Made by a program: the position numbers and the translations under genes. Below are positions 24,395 through 36,300 of a DNA stretch of 64,000 nt, one piece after another; position 1 is the first letter of the stretch; each line of letters opens with the position of its first letter. This DNA comes from Marinilabiliales bacterium. GTDB taxonomy: Bacteria; Bacteroidota; Bacteroidia; Bacteroidales; SZUA-534. The notes below the pieces were generated by a model that was not told where the DNA came from, did not search any database, and saw only the letters and a program-made list of their open reading frames with translations. The stretch is taken from assembly GCA_003512955.1 (NCBI GenBank), contig DOTG01000045.1, forward strand, positions 1-64,000, in the 5' to 3' direction.

Positions 24395-26074
24395 ATGAAT
24401 TCGATAAACAACTTAAAGATCGGGGTCCGGCTTACAGGATTCTTTTTTATAGTCGTGGTTTTAACTGCAGCCGGATTTATTTATACCCTGAATGCTACAC
24501 AAACCATTAAAAAGCAAATTGATGCCATTTACAAAGTTCATCTGGTGAGTATCGATTATTTGCTACAATCCGACCGCGATGCCTACCAATCGAGTATTAG
24601 TATTAGTCAATTGATGTCGAACGGTATTAATGAAAATGCAGATAAAATGGAAAAGCATCTTAAAGCAGTGAATGAGAATTTTGCCCAGGTAAAGGAACGG
24701 TTTGGTGTATTTGAGAAGGTATCCACCGTTTCAAAGAAAAGTGAAAATGCTAAGTATATTTCACAATTTCACGACTCTTATGATAAGGTGGAATCGCTTA
24801 CACAACAAATCGTTGACCTTATAAAGGGTAAAAATATAGAAGGTGCTCAAGAAATATATTTTGGCTTGTATGAGGTTCAGTTTGAATTGATGCGAGGAGC
24901 CATGGATATTTTTACCGAGATCACCCAAAAGGAAGCCGATGAAGCTTACAATGCAAGTCAAAAGTTAAGTAGAAATATATTTGTCAATGCTATTATTGTT
25001 GTATTGCTGATTATTCTTCTTATTAGTGTAGGAGCCATTCTGTTAACCAGAAGTATCACCGTACCTGTTTCATCAGCGGTTAATTTGTTAGATAAAATTT
25101 CAAATGGGGATCTTGCCGGATCGGTATCTGCAGAACTTGCTGACAGAAAGGATGAAATCGGGCTATTGATGAACAGCATGTCGGTAATGATTGGCAACAT
25201 AAGCAATATTGTACAGACAATTAAATCGAATTCCGGACAAATAGCCTCTGCCAGCTTGCAACTCAACGGGACATCCCAGCAGCTATCGCAGGGAGCTAAT
25301 GAACAGGCGGCATCTGTGGAAGAGGTTTCAGCAACCATGGAGCAGATATCCTCTAACATTGCCCAAAATTCTGACAATGCCCGGCAAACCGAAAAGATTT
25401 CTGAGGCTTCGGCCAAGGGAATTGAGAAGATAGGGATAGCGGCTAAAGAAAGTTTAACCTCTATCGATACCATTTCACAAAAGATTACCATCATCAACGA
25501 CATTGCTTTCCAAACCAATATTTTAGCGTTAAATGCCGCCGTTGAAGCAGCCCGTGCTGGCGAACACGGTAAAGGATTTGCAGTGGTGGCCGCCGAAGTG
25601 CGTAAGCTGGCCGAACGTAGTAAAATAGCCGCGGATGAAATCATTTCATTGAGCCAACGGAGCGTGGATGTTACCCGTGAAGCTGGTGTGTTAATGGAAA
25701 AACTTTTACCGGAGGTTTCAAAAACAGCGCGTCTGGTTCAGGAAATTTCGGCAGCCAGCCTTGAGCAAAGCAATGGTACCGGGCAGGTGAATAACGCCAT
25801 TCAGCAGCTTAATACAATTACCCAACAAAATGCAGCTTCTTCCGAAGAACTGGCCTCCAGTTCCGAGGAATTAGCGAGTATGGCTGAAAACTTGTTAAAC
25901 ATTATTTCGTTTTTTAAGCTCCGCGACGAAAAACAGCAGATCACCAAAAAAAAGACTACGACAAAAACAGCCACGGTAAATAAACAAAATGCCAATACCC
26001 CTATAAAGAGCAAAGGGTACATGATTAATTTCAACGAGAACTCTGCAAGTGATGATCAATTTCATCGTTATTGA
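24395..26074 (+). CDS. Methyl-accepting chemotaxis protein
   Basis: A 559-residue chemoreceptor. Transmembrane helix 1 is at about 10-30 and a four-helix-bundle (4HB_MCP) sensor of about 150 residues follows. TM2 is at about 190-215 (NAIIVVLLIILLISVGAILL), then a HAMP domain (SAVNLLDKISNGDLAGS) and a long signalling coiled coil. The hairpin tip is intact: IAFQTNILALNAAVEAARAG then GFAVVAAEVRKLAERSK. There is no C-terminal CheR-tethering pentapeptide (it ends SASDDQFHRY). It has a good RBS (AGGAGA, 9 bp before ATG), which decides the start. Directly downstream of a porin gene, so it may sense the same ligand; that is inference. No che or motility genes are in the window. Confidence 0.93.
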   Translation: MNSINNLKIGVRLTGFFFIVVVLTAAGFIYTLNATQTIKKQIDAIYKVHLVSIDYLLQSDRDAYQSSISISQLMSNGINENADKMEKHLKAVNENFAQVKERFGVFEKVSTVSKKSENAKYISQFHDSYDKVESLTQQIVDLIKGKNIEGAQEIYFGLYEVQFELMRGAMDIFTEITQKEADEAYNASQKLSRNIFVNAIIVVLLIILLISVGAILLTRSITVPVSSAVNLLDKISNGDLAGSVSAELADRKDEIGLLMNSMSVMIGNISNIVQTIKSNSGQIASASLQLNGTSQQLSQGANEQAASVEEVSATMEQISSNIAQNSDNARQTEKISEASAKGIEKIGIAAKESLTSIDTISQKITIINDIAFQTNILALNAAVEAARAGEHGKGFAVVAAEVRKLAERSKIAADEIISLSQRSVDVTREAGVLMEKLLPEVSKTARLVQEISAASLEQSNGTGQVNNAIQQLNTITQQNAASSEELASSSEELASMAENLLNIISFFKLRDEKQQITKKKTTTKTATVNKQNANTPIKSKGYMINFNENSASDDQFHRY

Positions 26075-26078
26075 ATCA

Positions 26079-26122
26079 AAATGGGCATGCCAGTTACAAT
26101 AGCTGGTAAGCCCATTTAATTT
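26079..26122 (+). terminator. Terminator after the chemoreceptor gene
   Basis: AAATGGGC (26079-26086) pairs with GCCCATTT (26110-26117), with an inner CCAG/CTGG stem, followed by aattttag. It starts 5 bp past the stop codon. Confidence 0.75.
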
Positions 26123-26366
26123 TAGAACCTATCCAAAATAACCACCAATAATTAGCACCTAACAAATTCACAATTAACACATTTTTGCTTTTCAGGGACC
26201 AAAAATAAGGTCAGAATAAAACATCTTGCCTTTCTTCAAGATTTGATCCTAAAAATTCAACCGTTGACTTGGTACATTGAAAAACCTATACTAATTTTAT
26301 TTATTGGTAGCAAATTCATTTACAGCTAATTTGTATTTGAATCTTTTCGGATTTTTGTAGTAGCAT

Positions 26367-26792
26367 ATGAAAATAAAACTGATTCTAACCTCATTTTTTT
26401 TATTCCTTACCCTGGAGCCAATGCAGGCCCAAGAGCCTTTAACCATTTTTATGCGTCCTGCCAATACGGGAAACATGGAATACGATGCTTTTAAGAATGA
26501 AGCATTTGATCTGTATGAATTTTCGGTAACTGTTGAAAAGAAAGCTTTGAAGACCAAGATACTTACAAACAATGAACTGGAAAGTATTAGATATCAAAAA
26601 GCAGCTGCTGATTCATTATTAGCCCAATCGGAAATATTGCTTAAAAAGCTGGACTCCATTTCAAAAAATCAACCAAACGCTCCAGTTTTCCTGAATACCC
26701 AACAAGCCATTATTGTCCTAAATAAGGCAAAATCAAATTTCAGAATCGCTGTGGCAGTATTAGAGGAAATGGAAGAAATTGAGGAATTTTAA
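26367..26792 (+). CDS. Secreted protein of unknown function
   Basis: A 141-residue protein with a signal peptide (MKIKLILTSFFLFLTLEPMQAQ, about 1-22). The mature part is mostly helical with heptad-like leucine spacing (SLLAQSEILLKKLDSISK and IIVLNKAKSNFRIAVAVLEE) and an acidic end. I recognise no family. The Bacteroidota-typical signal peptide and clean codons support it as a real gene. It stands alone between 292-bp and 147-bp spacers. Confidence 0.65.
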   Translation: MKIKLILTSFFLFLTLEPMQAQEPLTIFMRPANTGNMEYDAFKNEAFDLYEFSVTVEKKALKTKILTNNELESIRYQKAAADSLLAQSEILLKKLDSISKNQPNAPVFLNTQQAIIVLNKAKSNFRIAVAVLEEMEEIEEF

Positions 26793-26939
26793 TACCATCC
26801 GTAAACCTTTCCCATTTTTCTCATCAAAAACATAAATTTTTAATTCTTCATTTTCACTTCATGATCCGGCTCTAGTTTCGCAATGTAAATTATTACAACT
26901 AGTAACTGATAAATGAAGAATAACTAAAAAATTGAAATT

Positions 26940-27821
26940 ATGAAAACATCGTTTTTAAAAATTAAAACAATTGCACTTTTTGTGATGGGTCTGGGAATAT
27001 TAGCAACCTCATGTACCAAAGATGACCAAACCACCAGTTCTGCATTAACCTCGCAGGTAGAGGATGAAATGTACACCTCAGAAGTTTACGATGAGATTGA
27101 TGACCTTGGCGATGAGGCTCTTGATTTGGCCGAATCGAATGAAATTACTCTCAAATCGGCCTCAGGTTTTGGATATAACCGCTTGAGTGAATGTGTTACT
27201 GTGACCAAGGTTATCTCTAACGATACCGTTCTTACAACCATTGACTTTGGTGAAATAAATTGCGAATGTAACGATGGCCGGATGAGACGAGGAAAGATTC
27301 TAATGGCTCATTATGGAAGGTATTGGGATGGTGCGGTTAGCATCAGGTTTTCTTTCGAGAACTTTTATGTTGATGACAATCAGATTTTGGGAGAAAGAGT
27401 TGTTTCTCAGGTTATGAATACCGAAGGTAACCGCCAAAGCACCATCTCTGCCAATGGCTCAGTTGTTTTAGCCGACGGTTCGGGTACAATTACCTGGGAA
27501 GCCCAAAGGGTACGTACCATTATTGAAGGTTCCGCCACCCGCACCAAACGCGACGATGTTATTGAAGTAACCGGTGGCTCCACTTGTACCCTGGCTGATG
27601 GGACCATTATAACAACTGCTATCGTGACTCCCTTGGTCCGTAAAAACGAAACAGGCTGCTTTCTTTACTACGTTCAAGGAATCCGTCAAACCAATATTGG
27701 TGATGAAACCCAGATGACCATTGACTTTGGTGACGGTGAATGCGACAATCTGGCTGAACTCACCGTAAACGGTGAAACAACAATCATTGAATTGAAGCGG
27801 AAGCGCCCAAACTTGTTGTAA
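26940..27821 (+). CDS. Lipoprotein of unknown function
   Basis: A 293-residue lipoprotein with a type II signal peptide ending LGILATSC (Cys about residue 25), followed by an acidic linker (DEMYTSEVYDEIDDLGDEAL). The mature protein is beta-rich, with Thr-rich strands such as GSVVLADGSGTITWEAQ and GGSTCTLADGTIITTAIV, and five Cys, of which two sit in a NCECNDG turn. It resembles other large Bacteroidota surface lipoproteins of unknown function. Followed by a strong terminator, so monocistronic. Confidence 0.75.
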   Translation: MKTSFLKIKTIALFVMGLGILATSCTKDDQTTSSALTSQVEDEMYTSEVYDEIDDLGDEALDLAESNEITLKSASGFGYNRLSECVTVTKVISNDTVLTTIDFGEINCECNDGRMRRGKILMAHYGRYWDGAVSIRFSFENFYVDDNQILGERVVSQVMNTEGNRQSTISANGSVVLADGSGTITWEAQRVRTIIEGSATRTKRDDVIEVTGGSTCTLADGTIITTAIVTPLVRKNETGCFLYYVQGIRQTNIGDETQMTIDFGDGECDNLAELTVNGETTIIELKRKRPNLL

Positions 27822-27865
27822 AACCTACTGCTTATATATACCCCCCTGTGATTAGTTTGTACAGT

Positions 27866-27900
27866 AAAGAGCGGCAACAAGAAGCCGCTCTTTTTCGTTT
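27866..27900 (+). terminator. Rho-independent terminator of the lipoprotein gene
   Basis: Perfect 10-bp arms AAAGAGCGGC / GCCGCTCTTT (27866-27875 and 27884-27893) around an 8-nt loop, continuing into ttcgttttat. 45 bp past the stop codon. Confidence 0.92.
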
Positions 27901-27979
27901 TATTGAGTTTGTTTTGGAACACCCAAATGTATAGTGGAGATAAAAATATAATCCAAAAATCCTTCGAAAGATCGTTGAA

Positions 27980-28053
27980 AGTCACAGAGTGACTCAATTT
28001 GACACACAGAAGGCAAATAATTGTTGTTCAATTAGTCACCCCGTGACTTGCGG
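27980..28053 (-). repeat. REPIN-like paired hairpin element 4 (AC type), inverted
   Basis: Hairpin AGTCACAGAGTGACT (27980-27994), 39 nt, hairpin AGTCACCCCGTGACT (28034-28048), then TGCGG, which is the reverse complement of the CCGCA flank seen on the other elements. Inner pairs are AC/GT in both stems; loops are AGA and CCC. Confidence 0.85.
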
Positions 28054-28136
28054 AAATAAGGTATAATCAGAAAAATTGGAAGTGCCGGTTTAAACATCAA
28101 CCGGGTACATTTGTTTATCAATAAACTTCCTTACGC

Positions 28137-28778
28137 ATGAATTTACTATTTCCTGTAAACATTACCGAGAACATCTCCATCAATGGCCAGGCCTTTTTGT
28201 TAAAATTTAGAAGGCCCTTTGATTTTAAACCGGGACAGATACTTGGAATTACTGCTCATGAAAACATTACCCCCAGGCTGTATTCCATTGCCAGTAGCCC
28301 GCTTGATGAATACATTTCCATTCTTTACACATTAAAGGCTGAGGGGCAGTTGACTCCTATTCTGGCCTATCTTAATCCGGATGACTTAATCTGGATTACC
28401 GGACCCCAGGGAAAGTTTGTTTTTAATAATGAACCTGCCTGGTGGATTGCCACAGGAACGGGAATTGCCCCTTTTTATTCCATGTTTCTTACCAATCAGA
28501 GGCCGCTGAAACTCATTCACGGGGGAAGAAAAATTGAAGATATCATGTTCAGACCCGATCTTAGTTTGCTCGGTGACTATATTATTTGTTGTTCGCAGGA
28601 TTCTGGAGACAAAATATATCCGGGACGGTTGACCCAATACCTGAACGATTTTGAAAACCTGCCTCAACATATTAATTACTATATTTGCGGCAATGCCGAA
28701 ATGGTTGTGGATGTCAGAAACTTACTCATTGCAAAAGGCATCAACTTTCGGCAGGTGTTAACTGAAATTTATTTTTAG
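28137..28778 (+). CDS. Ferredoxin-NADP reductase-like flavoprotein
   Basis: A 213-residue FNR-superfamily protein. The N-terminal FAD-binding barrel (about 1-95) includes FDFKPGQILGI and the flavin motif PRLYSIASSP (RxYS). The NAD(P)-binding domain follows with WWIATGTGIAPFYSMF and ends YYICGNAEMVVDVRNLLIAK plus an aromatic C-terminus (EIYF), as in flavodoxin/ferredoxin reductases. No iron-sulfur cluster domain is attached. It probably moves electrons between NAD(P)H and ferredoxin or flavodoxin in the cytoplasm. It is 11 bp upstream of rlmN, a radical-SAM enzyme that needs a flavodoxin/ferredoxin reductant, which makes the pairing sensible though not proof. Confidence 0.85.
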   Translation: MNLLFPVNITENISINGQAFLLKFRRPFDFKPGQILGITAHENITPRLYSIASSPLDEYISILYTLKAEGQLTPILAYLNPDDLIWITGPQGKFVFNNEPAWWIATGTGIAPFYSMFLTNQRPLKLIHGGRKIEDIMFRPDLSLLGDYIICCSQDSGDKIYPGRLTQYLNDFENLPQHINYYICGNAEMVVDVRNLLIAKGINFRQVLTEIYF

Positions 28779-28789
28779 AAACGACCAAC

Positions 28790-29830
28790 ATGGCTAAAGA
28801 GAAACTGTTTGGAAAAACGCTGAACGAATTAAAAGAAATTTGTATCGGCATAGGAATGCCTTCCTTTACAGGACGTCAGATTGCTCAATGGCTTTACCAA
28901 AAAGAGGTGTTTTCTATTGATGGAATGACCAATCTATCTGCAAAAAACAGGGAACAATTAAATCAAGAATATGAGATTGGGCTTGAATCCCCCATCCGCG
29001 TACAGGAAAGCTCCGATGGGACAAAAAAATACCTATTCAATGCAAAAGGTGATAATTTTATCGAGACGGCCATGATCCCAGATAGCGACCGGAAAACAGT
29101 TTGTGTGTCGTCGCAAGTAGGCTGTAAAATGGGCTGTCTGTTTTGTATGACTGCCCGGCAAGGATTTCAGGCCAATCTGACTGCGGGAGAAATTATCAAC
29201 CAATTCCGCAGCATTCCGGAATGGCCGCAGGTAACAAATTTGGTTTACATGGGTATGGGTGAACCTTTCGATAATTTGAATGAAGTATTGAAGAGTTTGG
29301 AAATCCTCACATCTGACTGGGGTTATGGCATGAGCCCAAAACGTATTACGGTATCTACCATCGGGATTATTCCGGGGATGAAAACATTTTTGGAACAAAG
29401 CAATTGCCATTTGGCTGTGAGTATGCACACACCTTTTGATGAGGAACGTAAAAAGCTGATGCCTGTTGAGCAGGTGTATGCCCTGGAGGAGGTGGTGAAA
29501 CACATCAGGGCATTTGATTTTGGGCTCCAGCGGCGAGTTTCTTTTGAATACATCATGTTTAAAGGGTTGAACGACACCCCAAGACACGTGAAGGAACTTA
29601 TCCGGTTGCTAAATGGGATACGGTGCCGTTTAAATCTTATCCGCTTTCACCCCATTCCCGATTCCCCTTTGGAAGGCAGTAGCGATGAAACCATCATGGA
29701 ATTTAAAGATGCTTTAAATAGAAAGGGATTACTGACAACATTGCGGGCATCGCGGGGCCAGGATATTTATGCAGCCTGCGGTTTGTTATCTACCAAAGAA
29801 TTAGTAAAAAAACAGGAGAGAGATTACTAA
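28790..29830 (+). CDS. rlmN: 23S rRNA/tRNA A2503/A37 methyltransferase RlmN
   Basis: A 346-residue radical-SAM methyltransferase making 2-methyladenosine at 23S rRNA A2503 and in some tRNAs. An N-terminal helical domain (GKTLNELKEI, FTGRQIAQWLYQKEVFSIDG) precedes the TIM barrel. The 4Fe-4S motif CKMGCLFCMT is at about residues 112-121, with VCVSSQVG before it and NLVYMGMGEPFDN after. The C-terminal SRGQDIYAACG contains the second catalytic Cys (about 330). All key residues are intact. Same operon as the FNR-like reductase. Confidence 0.96.
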   Translation: MAKEKLFGKTLNELKEICIGIGMPSFTGRQIAQWLYQKEVFSIDGMTNLSAKNREQLNQEYEIGLESPIRVQESSDGTKKYLFNAKGDNFIETAMIPDSDRKTVCVSSQVGCKMGCLFCMTARQGFQANLTAGEIINQFRSIPEWPQVTNLVYMGMGEPFDNLNEVLKSLEILTSDWGYGMSPKRITVSTIGIIPGMKTFLEQSNCHLAVSMHTPFDEERKKLMPVEQVYALEEVVKHIRAFDFGLQRRVSFEYIMFKGLNDTPRHVKELIRLLNGIRCRLNLIRFHPIPDSPLEGSSDETIMEFKDALNRKGLLTTLRASRGQDIYAACGLLSTKELVKKQERDY

Positions 29831-30340
29831 CAGAGATACCTTACAATATCAGGTTTATAAAGTTCCGAGGCTTTTTTACAATCACTTTTCCAGGAATACA
29901 AGAGGAAATAATTAGAGTGATTGCTAAATCATTCCCTCTTTTTTCATACGCTCTAAAATCTCATCAACCGTATATGAACTATTCGGTAAAACAAAGGGAG
30001 GGCATTTCCCCGCTTGCTCTGAAACCATATACTGCTTGCATTCCTTATATCGGATGTCGGACGCACAGTATATTTTTTATAACACTGAATGATATTAAGT
30101 ATAGTTTTTAAGAATATACATTTCCAATTTTTGGTTTTTAGAATTTATTGTAAAAAGACCAGCAAACTTATTTGTGTGGTATAAATACTATTATCATAAG
30201 GGGCCTATTTTTATTGACATGACACTAGGAAATTTGTCAATTATAACATTCACTTTGTACGAATTGATAAATTCTTTGATATGTGCGAAAGTATCTTTAC
30301 AACATAATTTCTGATTATAAATTTCATCTTCCATATTAAC
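29831..30340. other. Gene-free region before the giant gene
   Basis: About 510 bp. It holds a possible rlmN terminator (29900-29944) and then AT-rich sequence that must carry the promoter of the 10-kb gene. The 64-codon frame at 29917-30111 has no family resemblance and overlaps the terminator, so I do not call it a gene. Confidence 0.5.
29900..29944 (+). terminator. Possible rlmN terminator
   Basis: AAGAGG (29900-29905) can pair with CCTCTT (29935-29940), with an inner TGATT/AATCA stem, then TTTT. Imperfect in the middle. Confidence 0.5.
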
Positions 30341-33300
30341 ATGAAACTTTATTCTAAAATCTCCATTCTTGGAACCGGTTTGTTTATATTTAATTTATTT
30401 TTTCATTCCAATTTCGCTCAAAGTTACCAATTGACCTCGACTTCAGGAACTTTTACTCCATTAAGCTCCGGTACAGGTGTTGCCGATTTACAAGTTGATA
30501 ATGGATTTTCAGATCCTATTGTAATAGGGTTTGATTTTTCCTTTGATGGTATCCCATATACTGAAATAATGGCATCATCAGATGGTTATTTTTATTTAGT
30601 TGATGATTCTTTTTATGAGGGAAAAAGTTCAAAAGGATTTTTCTTTGACAATTCTTTAGAAATGATGGTGTATTGGGGATATGCCATTATTGCCCCACTT
30701 TGGGATGATTTAAATGGAGATGAGGGTAAAGCAACTTATAAATTGGAAGGAATTTTACCAAATAGGATTTTTACAATTGAATACTTGGATTGGAAATGGG
30801 ACCATGCTGCCACTTCGGCTGGTATTTCATTTCAAGTGAAACTATATGAAACTTCTAATAAAATAGCATTTGTTTACCGGCAGGAACCTGGGGAATTGAA
30901 TGAAAGCAGTGAATATGCTGGGGCTTCCATCGGATTGACTGTTCCTTTTGACTGTTTTTATTCCTTAAATAATGCAGGAACAGCACCTTCATTAAGCTCT
31001 ACCATTGAAACTTATGATATTTTTACAAAACCCGCATCCGGACAAATATATCAATTCGAGTATCTGGCAAAACCTGAAGCTACAAATCATGCTACATCAT
31101 TTAATGCGGGTTCTTATAGTATTTCAATTGATCTCAGTTGGATTGATGCAGTAGGAGCCGTTCAACCGGATGGCTATCTAATTTTAGCCTCTGCAACAAA
31201 TAGTTTTGCTGAACCTTTGGATTCTATGGACATAGTTCAAGATGTAGATTTATCGGACAATATCGGCATTGTAAAAGTAGCTCAGGGAATTCAAACATTT
31301 AATGGCTTTGAAAATGCCAGATACAACAATACCTATTATTTTAAGATTTATCCCTATTCAAATTCAGGGAATATTATTGATTTTAAAATAGATGGCGATG
31401 TGCCCCAAGTATCAACGGTATGTGTTCCCTTACAGGAACCTTCAAATTGTGTCACAGATTTTGAAGCAAGCACCGATGGTTCAAATTTATTTCTTAATTG
31501 GGTAGATGCCACGGGTACTGTTATACCCGATGGTTATTTATTAATAACCTCTAAAACAAATAGTTTTACCGATCCTATCGATGGCAATGAGATTGAATCA
31601 GATATGGATCTTTCTGATGGTTATGGAGCGACAAAGATTCTTAAAAATATCAATTCTTTTGATGGGTTTATTAATTTGGAAACCTATGAAACCTATTATT
31701 CTAGAATTTATAGTTATACAAACTCAGGCGACTTTATTGATTATAAAACAGACGGAACAATTCCTCAGAATTCAGTTTTAGTTGTTAAACCTGAACCAAC
31801 CAACCATGTAACAGATTTTAATGCGCTCAATGATCAGGGAAATATTGTTATTTCCTGGGTAGATGCAATTGGTTCAACACCTGCCGATGGATATTTAATT
31901 TTAGCTTCAAACACTAACAACATTGTTAATCCTGTCGATAATAGTGAAGTTGAAATTGATTCAAGTTTGAGTGATGGAATGGGGGCCGTTATCATTTCTA
32001 ATGGATTCCAATCTTTTTTGGGTTGGTTGGATATTAACCCGGCAACAAACTATTTTTTCAAGATATATCCCTATACAAATAGTGGGATTTATATCAATTA
32101 TAACACAACCCCTGAAATTCCGCAAATATTATATACACCTCCCGTAAACTTCGTTGAACAAACAAGCATTGCGTTAGAGGGTGCTGGTTGGGGAACTGTT
32201 GAATGGGGCGATTATGATCAGGATGGTTATTTAGATATTCTTAGAACGGGTCGTTCACCCGAAAACAGCTATCGTACAGTTGTTTATCGTAATAATGGTG
32301 ATAATTCTTTTACGGAACAATCAGCTATTGATTTGGTGCAGATAACCAATGGAACGGCTGTTTGGGGCGATTATAACAATGATGGGTATTTGGATATTAT
32401 GCTTTCGGGCAGTTATAGTTCTGGCTGGATTTCAAAAATTTACAGCAACAATACCAATGGTACTTTTAGCGAACAAACAGGAATATCTCTCACTGAGGCT
32501 CAATATAGTTGTGCTGCATGGGGCGATTATAATAATGATGGCAAGTTAGATATCTTGTATTCAGGTTCAGCTAATCCATACGCTGTTACAAAACTCTATA
32601 GGAATAATGGAGATAGTACATTTACAGAACAAACCGCGATGCCATTTACCGGTTATTTATCCAGTATCGACTGGGGCGATTATAACAGCGATGGCTATCT
32701 GGATGTATTAACAACCGGTGGTGATGGTAGTGGTAATTGGGTTACCCGGCTTTACAGGAATAATGGAAACAATACTTTTACAGAACAAACCAATACCTCG
32801 TTATTAAACGTTCAAGGTTCAGGAAAGTGGGGTGATTACAATAACGATGGTTACTTAGATATTGTGCTTAGTGGATTAGATGGAATCTCTGGATATTCGG
32901 TAAGCTCAAAGATTTTTAAAAACAATGGCGATTGTACATTTACTGCCCAAAATGATATTTCAATAGGTGGAGTTTATTATGGAAGTTTAGCTTGGGGGGA
33001 TTATAACAACGATGGATTCTTAGATTTGATTGTAACCGGCGATCCTTATTGGGATCAGCCTAAAGGATCAAAAATTTACCGGAACAAAGGTGATGGAACC
33101 TTTACTGAAGAAACTGGGATATCGCTTCAAAACGCATCAGGTACCGCCGTAGCCTGGACCGATTATGATAACGACATGGATTTGGATGTATTGATAACCG
33201 GCGAATCGAATGAAGTAGGTTTTGCTAAAATATACCGGAACGATGGTTTTGTGAAAAATACTGCTCCTATTGCCCCAACAAATATTAACGAAGAAGTTTA

Positions 33301-36300
33301 TGGAAGATCGGTTAGGTTAAGCTGGGACAAATCAAATGATGCCGCAACGGACCAGGCGGGACTTTCATACAATATCTATGTTGGCACATCAACTGATAAT
33401 CATGCTGTTTGGGCACCCTATGCCGATACAACAAATGGATTCAGGATTGTAACAAAACGGGGAGCAATTCAAACCAATAGTTTGACCATAAATAATTTAG
33501 AAGGAGGAACTTATTATTGGAGCGTGCAGGCAATTGACGCTGGATTTATGGGCTCAGAATTTGCCAGTCCCTCAAGCTTTTCTATCATTCATTTCAATAG
33601 CATTTCACCCATTGCTGATCAATCATTAATTCTTGGTGAAACAGGAACAGCTCTTACCGTAACAGAATCATTAACCCCTGATTCAAGAATTTGGAAATAT
33701 GGTTTTGCCCCGGGTGGGCCATACGATAGTATTATTGATGAAGAGACAAGCAATATTTACCATCCAAACTTTGCTGAAAGCGGTCCTCATTTTGTGGTTT
33801 GTATATCCAAATATGGAACTGTTGAAGTTACTAGTAATGAAGTGAAAATTGATGTCCGGTATTTTACCGAGCTTCCTAATACCTCATTTTACGATGGCGC
33901 TGAAGGGAATATAACCTGGGCGGATTTGAATAATGACAATTTTTTAGACATTCTTTTATCCGGTACCAACCGCCCAAATTCATCATGGGAGCCAGATGCC
34001 GTAACAAAATTGTATTTTAATAATGGGGATGGCACTTTTACAGAACAACCAGGAATCTCAATAACAGGGGTTTTTGAAAGCAGTATTGCTTGTGGGGATT
34101 ATGATTCCGATGGGTTTTTAGATATTTTACTTACTGGTGCTACCGATAATTACAATTCAAGTGGCATTACCAAAATTTATCGTAACAATGGTGATAGCAC
34201 TTTTACTGAACTAACTGAAGTTGCATTGAAAGGTGTTCATAAAGGGAGTGCTGCCTGGGTAGATTATGATAACGATGGTGATTTGGATATTTTTATTTCA
34301 GGCGTTGGGGTGGATGGAGGTGCCCTGTTTTGTACATACCAAAACAATGAAAATGAATTTGCAGAGGTTACTTTGAATATTGTACCTTTTACCGATGGCA
34401 ATCTTGATTTAGGGGATTTTAACAAAGATGGATTTATAGATTTAATTACCTGTGGATATGATTATAGTGGAAACCGAATGACCCGGATATATACAAATAA
34501 TGGAAATGGAAGTTTTACATTATTACCCATTGATAATTTAACGGGTATGAATGGAGGTAGTGTTGCCTTAGGTGATTACGATAACGATAGTTATATAGAT
34601 ATATTAATGGTTGGTTCAAAAGATGGTTGGTCAGAATCTACATTGGTTTATCACAATAATGGCGATAATACTTTTACCGAACAAACAAACATTCCGCTAA
34701 TTGGTGTCATTCATAATAGTATAGCCTGGTTCGATTTCGACAACGATGGTTATTTGGATATTGTAATTACCGGCTCAACAGATGATTGGAGTTCCGGTGC
34801 TGTTTCAAAAGTTTACCGAAACAATGGAAATAATACCTTTACGGAACAAACACGTGTCATCATTCCATCTTTATACAAAAGCAGTGTCAGATATGGCGAT
34901 TACGATAATGATGGTGATTTAGATTTGTTTTTATTGGGCAAACTTTCATCCGATGAAAGTTATGCAAGGATTTATAGAAATAATAGTATAACAACAAATA
35001 ATATTCCCTCCATACCTACAAATTTGAATGCACAAATTATTGAAGGGAATGTCAGGTTAAGTTGGGATAAGGCAACAGATACAGAGACCTCGGAAAATGG
35101 AATCACCTACAATATTGTTATTGCCTCGTTGCCCGATTCAACTATTTTAAAAAGCCCATTGGGCGATTTAGCTACAGGCCACCTTAAAGTAGTGAGTACC
35201 GGGAATGTTGGCTCACCAACAGCATATCTGATTAAAGGATTAAGCATTGGAGAATATATCTGGGCAGTGCAATCTATAGATAAAACTAATTTGAGTTCCA
35301 GCTTTTCGGGATGGAGTAATTTTGAGATTCTTCCTCAATATACTGAAAAACAATCGCTTGATGTTTATCTAGAGAATCTATACCTCGATTGGGTTGACTA
35401 TAATTCAGATGGAACCCTGGATATATACTTAACAGGTACCGTTTGGTCAAACAGTGTAGTTTCAAAAATTTATAAAAACCAGGCAGATACTGCTTTTGAA
35501 CAAGATACCAATATTACACTACCGGGGGTTTGCACCGCAAATAGCGGGGGAAGCATTCTGGAAGATTATGAAAATTTGAATTACAATGCCGGGGTAGCAT
35601 GGGGCGATTACAATAACGATGGATTTTTAGATGTTATTTTAGCAGGTGATACCGATGCATATAATCATACAACAATTACTAAATTATATAGCAATAACGG
35701 CGATGGTTCATTTACTGAACAAACAAAAGCAACGTTTCCAACATTTTCGTATGGAAGCAGTATTGCCTGGGGCGATTATAACAATGACGGGCTCCAGGAT
35801 ATTTTAATTGGGGGTCTTCAAACTTCAGGGAATGGCACAAATGCAACAAAGTTATTCCAGAATAATGGTGATTCAACATTTACTGAATTAACCGATTTTT
35901 ATTTTGGTTATTCTATTATGGGCAGCGTTACCTGGGCCGACTACGATAATGATGGGTATCTGGATGCCCTAGTGTGTGGATCAAATTATACAAATCTGTT
36001 TCATAATAATGGAGAGGGAGGATTGGAAAAACAAACTTCCATTTCTTTTACCGGAGTCATTAATAGCAGTACCGCCTGGGCCGATTATAATAATGACGGA
36101 TATTTGGATTTTGTTATTTGTGGCATGGATAACGATTATAACCGTATTACTAAAATATATAAGAACAACGGAAATAATTCATTTACAGATATAAATGCAT
36201 TTATCAGGGGAGTTATTGGAGGTAGTATCGCTTGGGGTGATTACGATAATGATGGGGATTCTGATCTTCTAATGTCTGGTAAAAGCGGTAATGTTGTAAC

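Noticed and set aside
24958..25644. 228-codon minus-strand frame inside the chemoreceptor gene
   Set aside because: It is antisense to a canonical chemoreceptor with intact HAMP and signalling tip, so it is a codon-bias shadow.
29033..29587. 184-codon minus-strand frame inside rlmN
   Set aside because: Antisense to the catalytic core of rlmN; no motif of its own.
29917..30111. 64-codon reading frame as a gene
   Set aside because: It overlaps the likely rlmN terminator, has no signal peptide or recognisable motif, and looks like chance in a 510-bp spacer.
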